Shown here piece after piece: positions 50,920 through 57,604 of a stretch of 64,000 bases of DNA. This DNA comes from a virus: IMG/VR virus record IMGVR_UViG_3300022562_001652, positions 49,816 to 113,815 of that record; one strand, written 5' to 3'. Under the pieces are notes generated by a model that saw only the letters and a program-made list of their open reading frames with translations, did not search any database and was not told the DNA's origin. A program made the translations under genes and the position numbers. How positions within the stretch are numbered: position 1 is the first letter of the stretch; each line of letters starts with the position of its first letter.

Positions 50920-51347
50920 CCAGCGAGGAGCGCGAGCGGCTGCGGGCGCGGGCCACTGAGGCGGTGGCGCTGGATTCGGGGGGTCGTGTCGGCGTTCTGC
51001 CAGGCGACCTCGTCGATCTCCTGGACGCCGACGAGGCGCGCGAGCGGGCAGAGGCTGAGTTGGTTGCTCTCCGAGCCGACCTCCGCGCTGAGGACAAGGA
51101 GAGCGAGCACCTGGGCGCCGGTCCCTACCGCAGGATGGCCGGCCGGTACCTCGACGAGATCGACCGTCTCCGCGCCGAGTTGGCCCGCGCCCACGAGCTC
51201 GAGGAGGCGACGCTGGCATACGAGGACGCCAGGGGCGACACAGAGGGGCACGGCGGGTCGCCCATGGAGGCGCTCGAGGAGTGGCTGTCCCGGGCGGTCG
51301 CCGCCAGCCGCGCGGCCCGGGCCAAACGAGGAGGCACCGATGAGTGA
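50916..51347 (+). CDS. GC-rich coiled-coil protein
   Basis: 143 residues, Ala/Arg/Glu-rich (EERERLRARATEAVALDSGG, EARERAEAELVALRADLRAE). Helical throughout, with GPYRRMAGRYLDEIDRLRAE. Third position GC is very high compared with the genes before 50.5 kb. ATGA overlap at the start. Unknown function. Confidence 0.55.
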   Translation: MTSEERERLRARATEAVALDSGGRVGVLPGDLVDLLDADEARERAEAELVALRADLRAEDKESEHLGAGPYRRMAGRYLDEIDRLRAELARAHELEEATLAYEDARGDTEGHGGSPMEALEEWLSRAVAASRAARAKRGGTDE

Positions 51348-51552
51348 GCGTATCGTGTCGCCGTGGACGTATCACACGGTCCCCAGTCGGCAGGGGAGGC
51401 GCCGATTCAATTCACGCCAGCGACGGTATCTGGACAGGGTGAGAGAGGCGCTTGCTGACAGTTCAGCGCACGAACTGACGCCGCAGGAATACATGTGCTG
51501 CCTGGATGAGATTCGGGCAATGGTGGAGGCGATGGATGCGGCCGGCGAGTGA
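51340..51552 (+). CDS. small hypothetical protein
   Basis: 70 residues from ATG 51340, overlapping the previous gene by eight bases with GAGGAGGCACCG as ribosome site. Arg-rich N-terminal part (GRRRFNSRQRRYLDRVREAL) and an acidic C-terminal helix. Unknown function. Confidence 0.5.
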   Translation: MSERIVSPWTYHTVPSRQGRRRFNSRQRRYLDRVREALADSSAHELTPQEYMCCLDEIRAMVEAMDAAGE

Positions 51553-51802
51553 GTGGACGCAGCGCGCCTACGATCGGTGCGGTGTCGAAGGACCACAGAT
51601 AGGCGTGAAACGCGTTCTGGAGGAGGAATTCGCTGCCGCCCAGGCCGACGCGTTGGAGCACGCGGCGGCGCTGGTGTTCGACGCGGTCGCCGATTGGCTG
51701 CGCGTGGCACCCGACGACGCGGCGCTCGACGGTTGTGGACGCGTGCTCCTGGCCGAGCTCCGCGCCGAGGCCGCCAAGCTGCGAGGGGGAGGCGAGGGGT
51801 GA
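51536..51802 (+). CDS. small helical protein
   Basis: 88 residues from ATG 51536 (GGAGG six bases upstream), overlapping the previous gene by 17 bases. MRPASEWTQRAYDRCGVEG is followed by an Ala-rich helix bundle. Ends in a GTGA overlap. Unknown function. Confidence 0.5.
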   Translation: MRPASEWTQRAYDRCGVEGPQIGVKRVLEEEFAAAQADALEHAAALVFDAVADWLRVAPDDAALDGCGRVLLAELRAEAAKLRGGGEG

Positions 51803-51921
51803 GCAAGCGCTACTTGGTCGAACAGCAGGCGTGGCCCGATCGAATCTGCGATGGTTCGGGGTCGCATTGGTACCCGAGAGCCGGGGCAGGACCGGCCGCC
51901 GTCCCCGAGGAGGAGGAGTAG
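51799..51921 (+). CDS. very small hypothetical protein
   Basis: 40 residues from GTG overlapping the previous stop; GGGGGAGG upstream. Sequence begins MSKRYLVEQQAWPDRI and ends in an acidic PEEEE tail. Accepted on coupling only. Confidence 0.4.
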   Translation: MSKRYLVEQQAWPDRICDGSGSHWYPRAGAGPAAVPEEEE

Positions 51922-51923
51922 AC

Positions 51924-52082
51924 ATGGCCTTCAATTGCACAACCTGTGGCAGAGGTGAGGACCGCTGCCGGTCATGCCAGCGCGACGGCCGCCGGGTGCG
52001 GCACAGTGAGCGGGTCCTGGCTCGCGTCCGAGTCCCGGGCGGGGTCAGATGGGAATGGGAGTGCGAGTGCGGTTCGCAATGA
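51924..52082 (+). CDS. small zinc-ribbon protein
   Basis: 52 residues: CTTCGRGEDRCRSCQRDGRR then CECGSQ at the end. Four to six Cys give one or two metal sites. Located two bases after the preceding stop; ribosome site GAGGAGGAG. Confidence 0.55.
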   Translation: MAFNCTTCGRGEDRCRSCQRDGRRVRHSERVLARVRVPGGVRWEWECECGSQ

Positions 52083-52177
52083 GCGTGCTTATCGACGACG
52101 AGCACGCGATCGCGGACGCGGACAAGGAGGCAACCCATGGGACTGTTCGACCGACAGCCGTTCCCGAGGAGGGGTAG
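52079..52177 (+). CDS. possible 32-residue peptide
   Basis: ATG overlaps the preceding stop (ATGA). MSVLIDDEHAIADADKEATH and an acidic end. A second short frame at 52137 with a better ribosome site (AAGGAGG) overlaps it. The stretch 52,100-52,280 looks like eroded small-gene remnants. Confidence 0.3.
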   Translation: MSVLIDDEHAIADADKEATHGTVRPTAVPEEG

Positions 52178-52287
52178 GACATGGGATACCCGATGAGCTA
52201 CGCTCGAGACTAGCGCAGACGAAGGCCACGTTTTTTTCGACCGTCCGCCCTCCCTCCCTCGACAACGCTGCGCTGGATGCGCAGAAC

Positions 52288-52479
52288 ATGTCTGAGAAGG
52301 AGAAGGCAGTACCCGACCTTTCTAGCCTCCGAGTACGCCAGACTTCCCTAGTCCCCCTAGAGCGGGATAAAGACGACGGCACCACGGAGCGGGTTCTGTA
52401 CTGGCTGATAGGGGACGAGGTCTACGTGCACCCGCACCGTTGGCCAGAGTTCCTCCTCCTGGTGAACGGCGCCCCGTAG
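52288..52479 (+). CDS. small hypothetical protein
   Basis: 63 residues from ATG 52288. MSEKEKAVPDLSSLRVRQTS, then ERVLYWLIGDEVYVHPHRWP. No strong ribosome site; the frame is open further upstream. The last gene before a long noncoding stretch. Confidence 0.45.
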   Translation: MSEKEKAVPDLSSLRVRQTSLVPLERDKDDGTTERVLYWLIGDEVYVHPHRWPEFLLLVNGAP

Positions 52480-52853
52480 CTCCACATATAAAGGAGGAGC
52501 TCCACAAGCGGAGGATAGTTCAAAAAAACCCTCCCAAAAAAAAACAAAAAAACGAGCGGGATGCCTAGCACCGCGATACCCCCTTCCCCGGCCTTTTTTT
52601 CCGTGGTTCACCTTACCGATCCCACGCCTTCCCTAGACCCCACTCCACAGACCACGTCAACCCCTACTCACACGGCGTACGGGGCTTGCCCATGCTTGGC
52701 GTGCGCTCCTGGTTCGCCGCGATCACAGCAGGCGCAGCAAGGGGTCCAACGGGCCTGCTGACGGCCGATCTCGATCACCGGGCCATAGGCGGACACGGCA
52801 GGTGAGCACGGCCTCACAAGCCCTGTGAGGGGCCTTCTACGCGGTGTGTGGAT

Positions 52854-52965
52854 GGACCAGGAGGGTTACCCCTAGGCCACGTCTATCCCCTCTCACAAGC
52901 TCTGTGAGAGGACCAGGAGGGTTACCCCTAGGCCACGTCTATCCCCTCTCACAAGCTCTGTGAGA
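52854..52965 (+). repeat. 56-base perfect tandem repeat
   Basis: Copies at 52854-52909 and 52910-52965 are identical as read. Each contains GGTTACCCCTAGG and a hairpin CTCTCAC-AAGCTCT-GTGAGAG. The duplication is recent by its identity. Confidence 0.85.
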
Positions 52966-52975
52966 GGGGATAGAC
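52937..52975 (+). terminator. 16-bp perfect hairpin
   Basis: GTCTATCCCCTCTCAC (52937-52952) pairs fully with GTGAGAGGGGATAGAC (52960-52975) across a seven-base loop AAGCTCT. No T-run follows, so it is either a non-canonical terminator or a processing or protein-binding site. Confidence 0.4.
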
Positions 52976-53292
52976 GGGACACAGGAGTACGATCCCACAG
53001 GGCTTGCGCTCCTGGCGACCGGGCATCGCCGGTGTGGTGAAAACCAGCATGTCGGATTTTACCGTAGTGAAAACCCACAGCAGTGTAGGAAAACCCCACG
53101 ATCCAGGCCCCGGATCGGCGGGATCCGGGGTAGCGGGATGCTACCCGCCCCTAGTGTTTCTGGCCACTTAGGCGTTTTTCCCCTTCCCCAGGGTACTCTG
53201 GCCGGGTTGCTGCATCGTGATCCGGCGAGGCGAAATACGCCTGCTTGCGCCGCTTGCGAGGCTGACGTGGTCAGCCGGAAAGCACCGTCCGA

Positions 53293-53580
53293 ATGGACGA
53301 AACACCACTCCCCTACCCTGGGGACGGCGGGAAATGGTTCCCGTGTGTCCTCTGGTATCGGGGAGTGGTTTGGAGGTTTCCTATGTTCGCTGGATCCCTT
53401 GACGGACGGCTCTTTATTGGGACCTTGGACGACATCATCGACGCGCTCTTTGCGTCGACGATGCCGTCGCCAAGGTTCCGGTCCTTTTCATTCGATATCG
53501 CTTTGGCCACTGACCCTGACGGTGTAGTGACCGTCAGGGCTATCTGTGCCCGTACGGGCACAACCCTTCTAACCCTGTGA
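53293..53580 (+). CDS. hypothetical protein
   Basis: 95 residues: MDETPLPYPGDGGKWFPCVL, a WRFPMFAGSLDGRLFIGTLD hairpin-like part, and a beta C-terminus ending AICARTGTTLLTL. Weak ribosome site. The opposite strand also has a long frame, but this one shows a plausible globular composition. Unknown function. Confidence 0.5.
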   Translation: MDETPLPYPGDGGKWFPCVLWYRGVVWRFPMFAGSLDGRLFIGTLDDIIDALFASTMPSPRFRSFSFDIALATDPDGVVTVRAICARTGTTLLTL

Positions 53581-53591
53581 GAGGAGAAACC

Positions 53592-53993
53592 ATGAGCGAA
53601 GAAAACAAGATCGAAGGTCAGACTGTCGTGGAGAAGGCTCCGCGCAATCGACGCGAAAGGCGGGAAATGGAGCAGAGCAAGGGGAGTGGTGGTCGTGGTC
53701 AGGATCAGGCCGTGGCCAAGGTCGATGACGTCGACGTCCTGGCCAGCGCGACGGCGGCGATCACTGCACACGCCAACATCGACGCGGAAATCTTCGCGTC
53801 GTTTTCCCCGCTGTACGCCACCCTGGCCAAGGTGGATGTCGCGCTGGCCAGCGCGACGGAAGAAACCCGGCCAACCCTGGAGTTGACGCGAGCCCGCGTG
53901 ATGGATCAGCTCCAGGCTCGTAAGGACGGCGCCGCCCGTGCCTTCCGTGGTCTGTACCGCGACATCATGGTCAAGCACACCGGCGGCAAGTAG
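53592..53993 (+). CDS. hypothetical protein, helical
   Basis: 133 residues, ATG 53592 after GAGAGGAGAAACC. Charged N-terminus (RNRRERREMEQSKGSGGRGQ) then an Ala-rich helical domain (ASATAAITAHANIDAEIFAS, LARVD-like repeats KVDVALASATEE). The ribosome site lies within a GTGAGAG stretch like those in the repeats of 52.9 kb. Function unknown. Confidence 0.6.
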   Translation: MSEENKIEGQTVVEKAPRNRRERREMEQSKGSGGRGQDQAVAKVDDVDVLASATAAITAHANIDAEIFASFSPLYATLAKVDVALASATEETRPTLELTRARVMDQLQARKDGAARAFRGLYRDIMVKHTGGK

Positions 53994-54002
53994 GTCTCCC
54001 CG

Positions 54003-54072
54003 CCCGATCCCACGGGATCGGGCCATCATCTCTCACACCGTGTGAATCTGTGCCCACACGGTGTGAGAGATG
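54003..54072 (+). promoter_or_regulatory. two perfect hairpins before a gene
   Basis: First hairpin CCCGATCC-CACG-GGATCGGG (54003-54022), then CATCTCTCACACCGTGTG (54027-54044) pairing fully with CACACGGTGTGAGAGATG (54055-54072). The second includes an ATG at its end, 13 bases before the likely start of the next gene. It could be a terminator, an RNase site or a translation control element. Confidence 0.5.
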
Positions 54073-54084
54073 AGGGAAAACGGG

Positions 54085-54897
54085 ATGAGCAAGCTAGACA
54101 AAGCCTATCGGCTTGAGAGCACCTTGCGTGCGCTCACCGGTACGCTGGATCCGCTGGCGGATCCGCTTTATGACTGCAAGGTCCGGGCTATCCTGGACCT
54201 TGCGGGCGTTGCCCTGCCGTCAGAGTACGACGGCAACGGCGCTATCCGCGTCGTCGACGCGCCCGACGCCAAGGTCCCGTATCGTCGCAACCCGACGGTA
54301 CGGGTGACCTGGCGTGGTGTCCCGTCGGGTCTCGCGACGGTCAAGGATGCGCGTGGTGTCCCGACCGTTCAGGTTGCCTCGCAAGGTGAGGTTACCCACG
54401 GCAATCTCGACCCTCGGATCGAGATTGCCGACCTTAGCCGGCGCAAGGCGCTAGCTCGGGAAGCAATCCGCAAGGCATGGTGCAGGTTGTCTGCACATGC
54501 CAAGCGTAGGATCCGTCGAGCGCTGGCGTCGGGTCAGGTCGCGCTGGCTAGACCTGCTAGCGCGACCTTGGTTGTGCCCGATCGCTGGCCAGCGCTGGCC
54601 GTTCTCGGTCGCATCGTGGCCAGCGTGGCGGTACGCGCAGCAAGGGACGCGCGTACCGCCAGCGTGGCGTCAACCTACGCCGCGCACAACGTCGAGGCGC
54701 CTAGGCCAGCGGTTTCCCGCCAGCCTAAGACGATCTTTCGCGTCGACGGGGAATTCGTTGGCCCACTCCGGCAGGATGCCAAGGTCGGGCATCCCGCCAA
54801 GGTCGGTCGACTGGCTGACCGTGTGCCTTGTACCGAGTGTGGGACAGGAACACGGCACCCGTCGCGACTGTGCGGCGAATGCCTGAAAGGGGAGTGA
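54085..54897 (+). CDS. hypothetical protein with C-terminal zinc ribbon
   Basis: 270 residues from ATG 54085 (GAGGGAAAACGGG upstream); an ATG at 54070 lies in the hairpin. A helical N-terminal part is followed by a basic segment (SRRKALAREAIRKAWCRLSA, HAKRRIRRALASG) and a C-terminal CTECGTGTRHPSRLCGECLK zinc ribbon. DNA contains many short CCAGCGCTGG palindromes. The basic helices plus zinc ribbon suggest nucleic-acid binding. Unknown family. Confidence 0.6.
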   Translation: MSKLDKAYRLESTLRALTGTLDPLADPLYDCKVRAILDLAGVALPSEYDGNGAIRVVDAPDAKVPYRRNPTVRVTWRGVPSGLATVKDARGVPTVQVASQGEVTHGNLDPRIEIADLSRRKALAREAIRKAWCRLSAHAKRRIRRALASGQVALARPASATLVVPDRWPALAVLGRIVASVAVRAARDARTASVASTYAAHNVEAPRPAVSRQPKTIFRVDGEFVGPLRQDAKVGHPAKVGRLADRVPCTECGTGTRHPSRLCGECLKGE

Positions 54898-54900
54898 AAC

Positions 54901-55113
54901 ATGCGAACCATCAAGATGGCACGTTACCCACTGGCCAGCGCTGTGCTGGCCTACGTGGAGACCCGCGCGGATTCTCGCGCGGCCCACTTTTGGAATCGCC
55001 TTGTCGACCACGCGCACGCGATGATCGCGTGCGACTTCGTCGAGGAGGGAGACATGGACGCGGCGTGGGGCTGCGTCGCGTCCCTTCATGGAGAGCTCGG
55101 GGTGGCAGCGTGA
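54901..55113 (+). CDS. small hypothetical protein
   Basis: 70 residues, ATG after GGGGAGTGAAAC. Helical (YPLASAVLAYVETRADSRAA, FVEEGDMDAAWGCVASLHGE). Ends in GTGA overlap with the next tiny gene. Function unknown. Confidence 0.55.
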   Translation: MRTIKMARYPLASAVLAYVETRADSRAAHFWNRLVDHAHAMIACDFVEEGDMDAAWGCVASLHGELGVAA

Positions 55114-55199
55114 CGATCCACGTCACGCTTTCGTGGCCGGTCGTGGCCGCTTTGTGCGCCGCGATCGTCCTCTGGGCCCTGATCCGGCGCAAGCGCTAA
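55110..55199 (+). CDS. 29-residue membrane peptide
   Basis: GTG overlapping the preceding stop. MTIHVTLSWPVVAALCAAIV then LWALIRRKR: one membrane helix and a basic tail, the plan of small phage membrane peptides. Too short for family assignment. Confidence 0.5.
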   Translation: MTIHVTLSWPVVAALCAAIVLWALIRRKR

Positions 55200-55268
55200 A
55201 AGCTGCGCCGCTACTGCGCCGGCCTAGCGGCGAGCGTAGGCTGAAAAGCTGCGCCGCTACTGCGCCGG
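55198..55268 (+). repeat. 25-base direct repeat
   Basis: AAAAGCTGCGCCGCTACTGC plus five more bases occurs at 55198-55222 and again at 55244-55268, period 46. It lies between the membrane peptide gene and the first tRNA-like element. Confidence 0.75.
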
Positions 55269-55274
55269 TGTTTC

Positions 55275-55326
55275 CCCTACGGGTGGTCCGTAGTGCGCTC
55301 GGGTTCGATTCCCGAGGTAGGGGCCA
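55275..55326 (+). ncRNA. tRNA-like element 1 (acceptor and T-arm only)
   Basis: T-arm TCGGG-TTCGATT-CCCGA (55299-55315), acceptor strand GGTAGGG, discriminator G and encoded CCA (55324-55326). Six bases of the opposite acceptor strand (CCCTAC, 55275-55280) lie only 18 bases before the T-arm, so D and anticodon arms are missing. Not a normal tRNA; either a remnant or a minihelix. Confidence 0.45.
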
Positions 55327-55387
55327 AAAAGCGCGTGTCAGATCGGCACGCGCTAGTGCGTCTAAAAGACGCAAAAGGAGACATACC

Positions 55388-55954
55388 ATGACCAAGCACG
55401 TCATCGTTTCGCGTCATCCCGCCGCCGTGTCTTTCATCCGGGCCGAGTGCCCGGAATTCGCGGACGCGGAAGTGCTCGCGTCCGCCACGGCGGAACAGGT
55501 CCGCGACGCGATCATCGCAGGCAACCTGCCACTTCACCTCGCGGTGGAAGCCCGCGAGGTCTGGGCCGTGGAGTTCGCCGGCTCCGCGCCGCGTGGGGCC
55601 GAGTATGGCCTCGATGAAATGCGCGCGGCGGGGGCGCGCATCGCGAAGTACGCGGTAGCGCACCGGTCGTGCGCCGGTTCGGGATACGAGCACCACGATC
55701 CGTGCTCGTTCCTGGCTTCGGAGCACGTGGTCGACACGCAAACCGAGGAGCGTGTCCCGGTTTGCGTTTGGCATCAGGCCCGGTGTCTTTCCGCAAAGCG
55801 GTACCGGAAGGTTGCGGGTCCCGACGATCCCCAGCCGGATGGGGCTGTATGGGCCCCGTACGGCTGGAACGATGGATGGTATCGGTGGGATTGGATGTAC
55901 CACCTTCCCACCGGGCCGGATGATCGACCGCAACCCACATCCCCACGGCCGTAG
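55388..55954 (+). CDS. Csx16-family (Cas_VVA1548) protein with zinc-like C-terminus
   Basis: 188 residues from ATG 55388 with AAAGGAG upstream. Residues 1-92 follow the Csx16 pattern: VIVSRHPAAVSFI, then AIIAGNLPLHLAVEA, then PRGAEYGLDEMRAAGARIAK and YAV. Csx16 is a CRISPR ancillary family near type III systems, and from memory members were reported to degrade cyclic oligoadenylate (ring nuclease). No cas genes are here, so a phage anti-CRISPR or anti-CBASS role is plausible. The C-terminal 95 residues are Cys/His/Trp-rich (CAGSGYEHHDPC, PVCVWHQARC) and unusual for the family. Confidence 0.75.
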   Translation: MTKHVIVSRHPAAVSFIRAECPEFADAEVLASATAEQVRDAIIAGNLPLHLAVEAREVWAVEFAGSAPRGAEYGLDEMRAAGARIAKYAVAHRSCAGSGYEHHDPCSFLASEHVVDTQTEERVPVCVWHQARCLSAKRYRKVAGPDDPQPDGAVWAPYGWNDGWYRWDWMYHLPTGPDDRPQPTSPRP

Positions 55955-55969
55955 GACCTGTGGGCCATC

Positions 55970-56030
55970 CCCTACGGATGGATCCGCCCGTTTCTGCGGG
56001 TGTCGGGTTCGATTCCCGATGTAGGGGCCA
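55970..56030 (+). ncRNA. tRNA-like element 2, D-arm-less
   Basis: Acceptor CCCTACG (55970-55976) pairs with TGTAGGG (56020-56026); T-arm TCGGG-TTCGATT-CCCGA (56003-56019); G then CCA (56028-56030). Only 26 bases lie between acceptor and T-arm, holding GCCCG-TTTCTG-CGGGT, a possible small anticodon-like hairpin. The D-arm is missing. It lies just upstream of the P-loop kinase gene. Confidence 0.45.
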
Positions 56031-56044
56031 ACAGGAGGAGACGA

Positions 56045-56506
56045 ATGGAGATGATCATCCTCCGGGGCCTGCCCGGCTCCGGGAAAAGCCACTACGCCGC
56101 GCAGTTTGCGGCGAACGAACCAACGAAGAAAGTCGTCGTCGCGTCAGCCGACGACTTCTTCATGACCCCGAACGGGTACCGGTTCGACCCGTTCAAGCTG
56201 ACGGCGGCGCACGCAAGCTGCTTCCGCCGCGTGCTCAACGCATTGGAAGCGGACGTCGACGACATGGTGTTCGTCGACAACACGAACTCCACGGCGTGGG
56301 AGATGTCGCCATACGTGATGTTGGCGAACGTGTTCGATGTGCCCTTCGTCGTCTTCAGGATCGAGTGTGATCCTGAAGTTGCGTACGCACGGCAACGCCA
56401 CGGCGTTCCGCGCGAGACGTTCGATGCGATCGGCCGCCGACTCGCCACGGAGTGGATCCCTCCGTGGTGGGTACAACGAAGTGCGCCGGTAATGCGCCGG
56501 AGGTAG
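56045..56506 (+). CDS. P-loop kinase (AAA_33/polynucleotide-kinase-like)
   Basis: 153 residues from ATG 56045 after GGAGGAGACGA. Walker A GLPGSGKS (8-15), then VVASADDFFM, VFVDNTNSTAWEM and VPFVVFRIECDPEVAYARQR. These match the AAA_33 or zeta-toxin-like/5'-kinase group of small P-loop kinases that act on nucleic acid ends or nucleotides. It lies between tRNA-like elements, so RNA end repair is conceivable, but no ligase is adjacent. Confidence 0.75.
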   Translation: MEMIILRGLPGSGKSHYAAQFAANEPTKKVVVASADDFFMTPNGYRFDPFKLTAAHASCFRRVLNALEADVDDMVFVDNTNSTAWEMSPYVMLANVFDVPFVVFRIECDPEVAYARQRHGVPRETFDAIGRRLATEWIPPWWVQRSAPVMRRR

Positions 56507-56508
56507 CC

Positions 56509-56727
56509 ATGGAAGACAAGATTCGGGAGATCCGTGAGCGGGTGCGCCTGCGGCGCAAGGATGCTGAGATCGCCAGTTTCAAGGCTGGCGATCCGGTGTC
56601 CTACCGCCGCCGGGGCATGCTCCATTTCGGAGCGATCCTCTCGATCGAGGATGGGATCGCCAAGGTGTCCGCTTCCGGTGGTGGGTACAACGAGGTACCC
56701 ACCACCATGCTCAGACCCTCCAGGTAG
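56509..56727 (+). CDS. small hypothetical protein
   Basis: 72 residues. Charged helix (DKIREIRERVRLRRKDAEIA) followed by a small beta barrel (FKAGDPVSYRRRGMLHFGAI, IAKVSASGGGYNEV) reminiscent of KOW/SH3-type folds. Starts two bases after the kinase stop. Unknown function. Confidence 0.55.
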   Translation: MEDKIREIRERVRLRRKDAEIASFKAGDPVSYRRRGMLHFGAILSIEDGIAKVSASGGGYNEVPTTMLRPSR

Positions 56728-56975
56728 AAGGTAGAAAGGAGAAACCGATGCACTGGCCGTAGGACGATCCTTTGGTGCGTTCCAACTAATGGCGACACAC
56801 CGGGATGTGCCTAAGCGCACTGTTCAGTCCCGGAACAAGTCTAGGAGACCGGCATGACTTGGATTAACGCGTGACCGCGAAGTACCGTCGAACGTAGAGA
56901 CGTGCGTCTATCGACGGGCGCGGATAAGCCGTAACGTCTGACGAGCAGGTCAAAACTGTTCAACCGGGCTCGTCG

Positions 56976-57112
56976 CCCACGCCGTGGAAAGCGGCGGGTA
57001 GTGCCTGATCCACAATGTATGTCTTTGTGTTGTGAACAGAAGCGCGCTCTGTCACCCCAAGACTCGTTGGTGGTTCGGAACGAGAGCGGTTCGACTCCGC
57101 TCCGTGGGCCCA
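56976..57112 (+). ncRNA. tRNA-like element 3, expanded body
   Basis: T-arm AGCGG-TTCGACT-CCGCT (57085-57101), acceptor strand CCGTGGG, discriminator C, encoded CCA (57110-57112). The 5' strand CCCACGC starts at 56976, so the element is 137 bases. Between lie a short D-like hairpin (GGC-GGGTAGT-GCC), CACAA/TTGTG, an 8-bp bulged stem closed by AGCGCGC, and CTCGTT/AACGAG. No acceptable anticodon arm was found; a tRNA with an insertion or a tmRNA-like domain are options. Confidence 0.4.
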
Positions 57113-57301
57113 AGGAAAAGCTGAGAGGTGCCCGGGTGGCTCCGGGCTAGTCGGGGTGTCTATTTCCCCGATGAACAAGCGGACTAAGCTACCGCAAAAA
57201 AAGGCCCTCGCCCTGGATCGGGCCGCCGCCGGTGAGCGGCGATAGCTGAGGACGCAGAGGGGTTCGCCCCGGTGAAGGCGGATCTCGGCTCTCACCACCT
57301 T

Positions 57302-57345
57302 GCGCAGGAGGGGTTTGTAGGCGAGTTCGACTCTCGCCCTGCGCC
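57302..57345 (+). ncRNA. tRNA-like element 4, minihelix
   Basis: GCGCAGG (57302-57308) pairs perfectly with CCTGCGC (57338-57344) around a T-arm GCGAG-TTCGACT-CTCGC (57321-57337). Only 12 bases separate acceptor and T-arm and CCA is not encoded. The 5-bp T stem and 7-bp acceptor are perfect. Confidence 0.4.
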
Positions 57346-57361
57346 CTAAAAGGAGACAAAG

Positions 57362-57604
57362 ATGGCACGCAAGTGCAAATGCCACGAAAGAGTACGTCAG
57401 GCCATGGATCGTGGAATGGGCTTCCACGAAGCCTACGCTAAGTACGGACGACCTGGGTACCACGAGCACAGGTGTGAGTGTCCCTGCGGATGCAAGCAAG
57501 ACACACTGGGGTACGCATACTGTCCTTACTGCCATTTCGAGCATGCGGAAAGGCGTGGCGAAGTGATCGGGATCCTCGGGCTCCCCTTCAAGAAGAAGGA
57601 TTAA
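57362..57604 (+). CDS. cysteine/histidine-rich small protein
   Basis: 80 residues, ATG after AAAAGGAGACAAAG. Many metal ligands: CKCHERVRQAMDRGMGFHEA, HEHRCECPCGCKQD, YCPYCHFEH. Probably two zinc sites. Directly after the structured RNA region. Function unknown. Confidence 0.6.
   Translation: MARKCKCHERVRQAMDRGMGFHEAYAKYGRPGYHEHRCECPCGCKQDTLGYAYCPYCHFEHAERRGEVIGILGLPFKKKD

Larger units (their letters stand above)
52480..53292. other. noncoding repeat-rich intergenic region
   Basis: No convincing gene in about 810 bases. It holds an A-rich patch (52,510-52,555), hairpin CCTCACAAGCCCTGTGAGG (52,812-52,830), the 56-base tandem repeat and 16-bp hairpin listed separately, three copies of GTRGTGAAAACC-like sequence (53034-53046, 53064-53077, 53085-53098), and GC hairpins CCCCGGAT/ATCCGGGG and GGGTAGC/GCTACCC around 53,105-53,150. 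The content suggests a terminator, control or replication region. Confidence 0.5.
56748..57361 (+). ncRNA. structured noncoding region with a 4-codon leader
   Basis: The gap starts with a strong ribosome site (AAAGGAG) and a minimal frame ATG CAC TGG CCG TAG (56748-56762). The following 600 bases have no gene but many stems: CCGTCGA/TCGACGG (56885-56917), GACGAGC/GCTCGTC (about 56940-56974), GCCCGG/CCGGGC (57130-57147), TCGGGG/CCCCGA (57151-57171) and GGGG-TTCG-CCCC (57259-57270), plus two tRNA-like elements listed separately. GGGATGTGCCTA at 56802 recurs at 60149. Likely one or more stable phage RNAs. Confidence 0.5.

Noticed and set aside
50389-51375. 328-codon minus-strand frame opposite the GC-rich small genes
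   Set aside because: Arg/Pro-rich shadow frame without ribosome site; the plus strand has a chain of overlapping genes with good start signals.
52812-52975. CRISPR array
   Set aside because: Only two to three hairpin units with tandem 56-base copies and no distinct spacers; no cas genes.
53313-54029. 238-codon minus-strand frame
   Set aside because: Opposes two plus-strand genes; the plus gene at 53592 has a strong ribosome site and continuous operon direction.
55299-55326. Phage attachment site (tRNA 3' end copied from host)
   Set aside because: T-arm plus CCA looks like an attP core, but several such elements occur, each has its own 5' acceptor strand, and no integrase is in the window.
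55277-56092. 271-codon minus-strand frame opposite the Csx16-like gene
   Set aside because: Low-complexity Arg/Pro/Gly product, while the plus strand encodes a recognisable family.
57125-57192. Suppressor or Ser-type tRNA 5' half with CTA in a loop
   Set aside because: D-like and anticodon-like hairpins are present but no matching T-arm and acceptor follow, and base 37 would be T.
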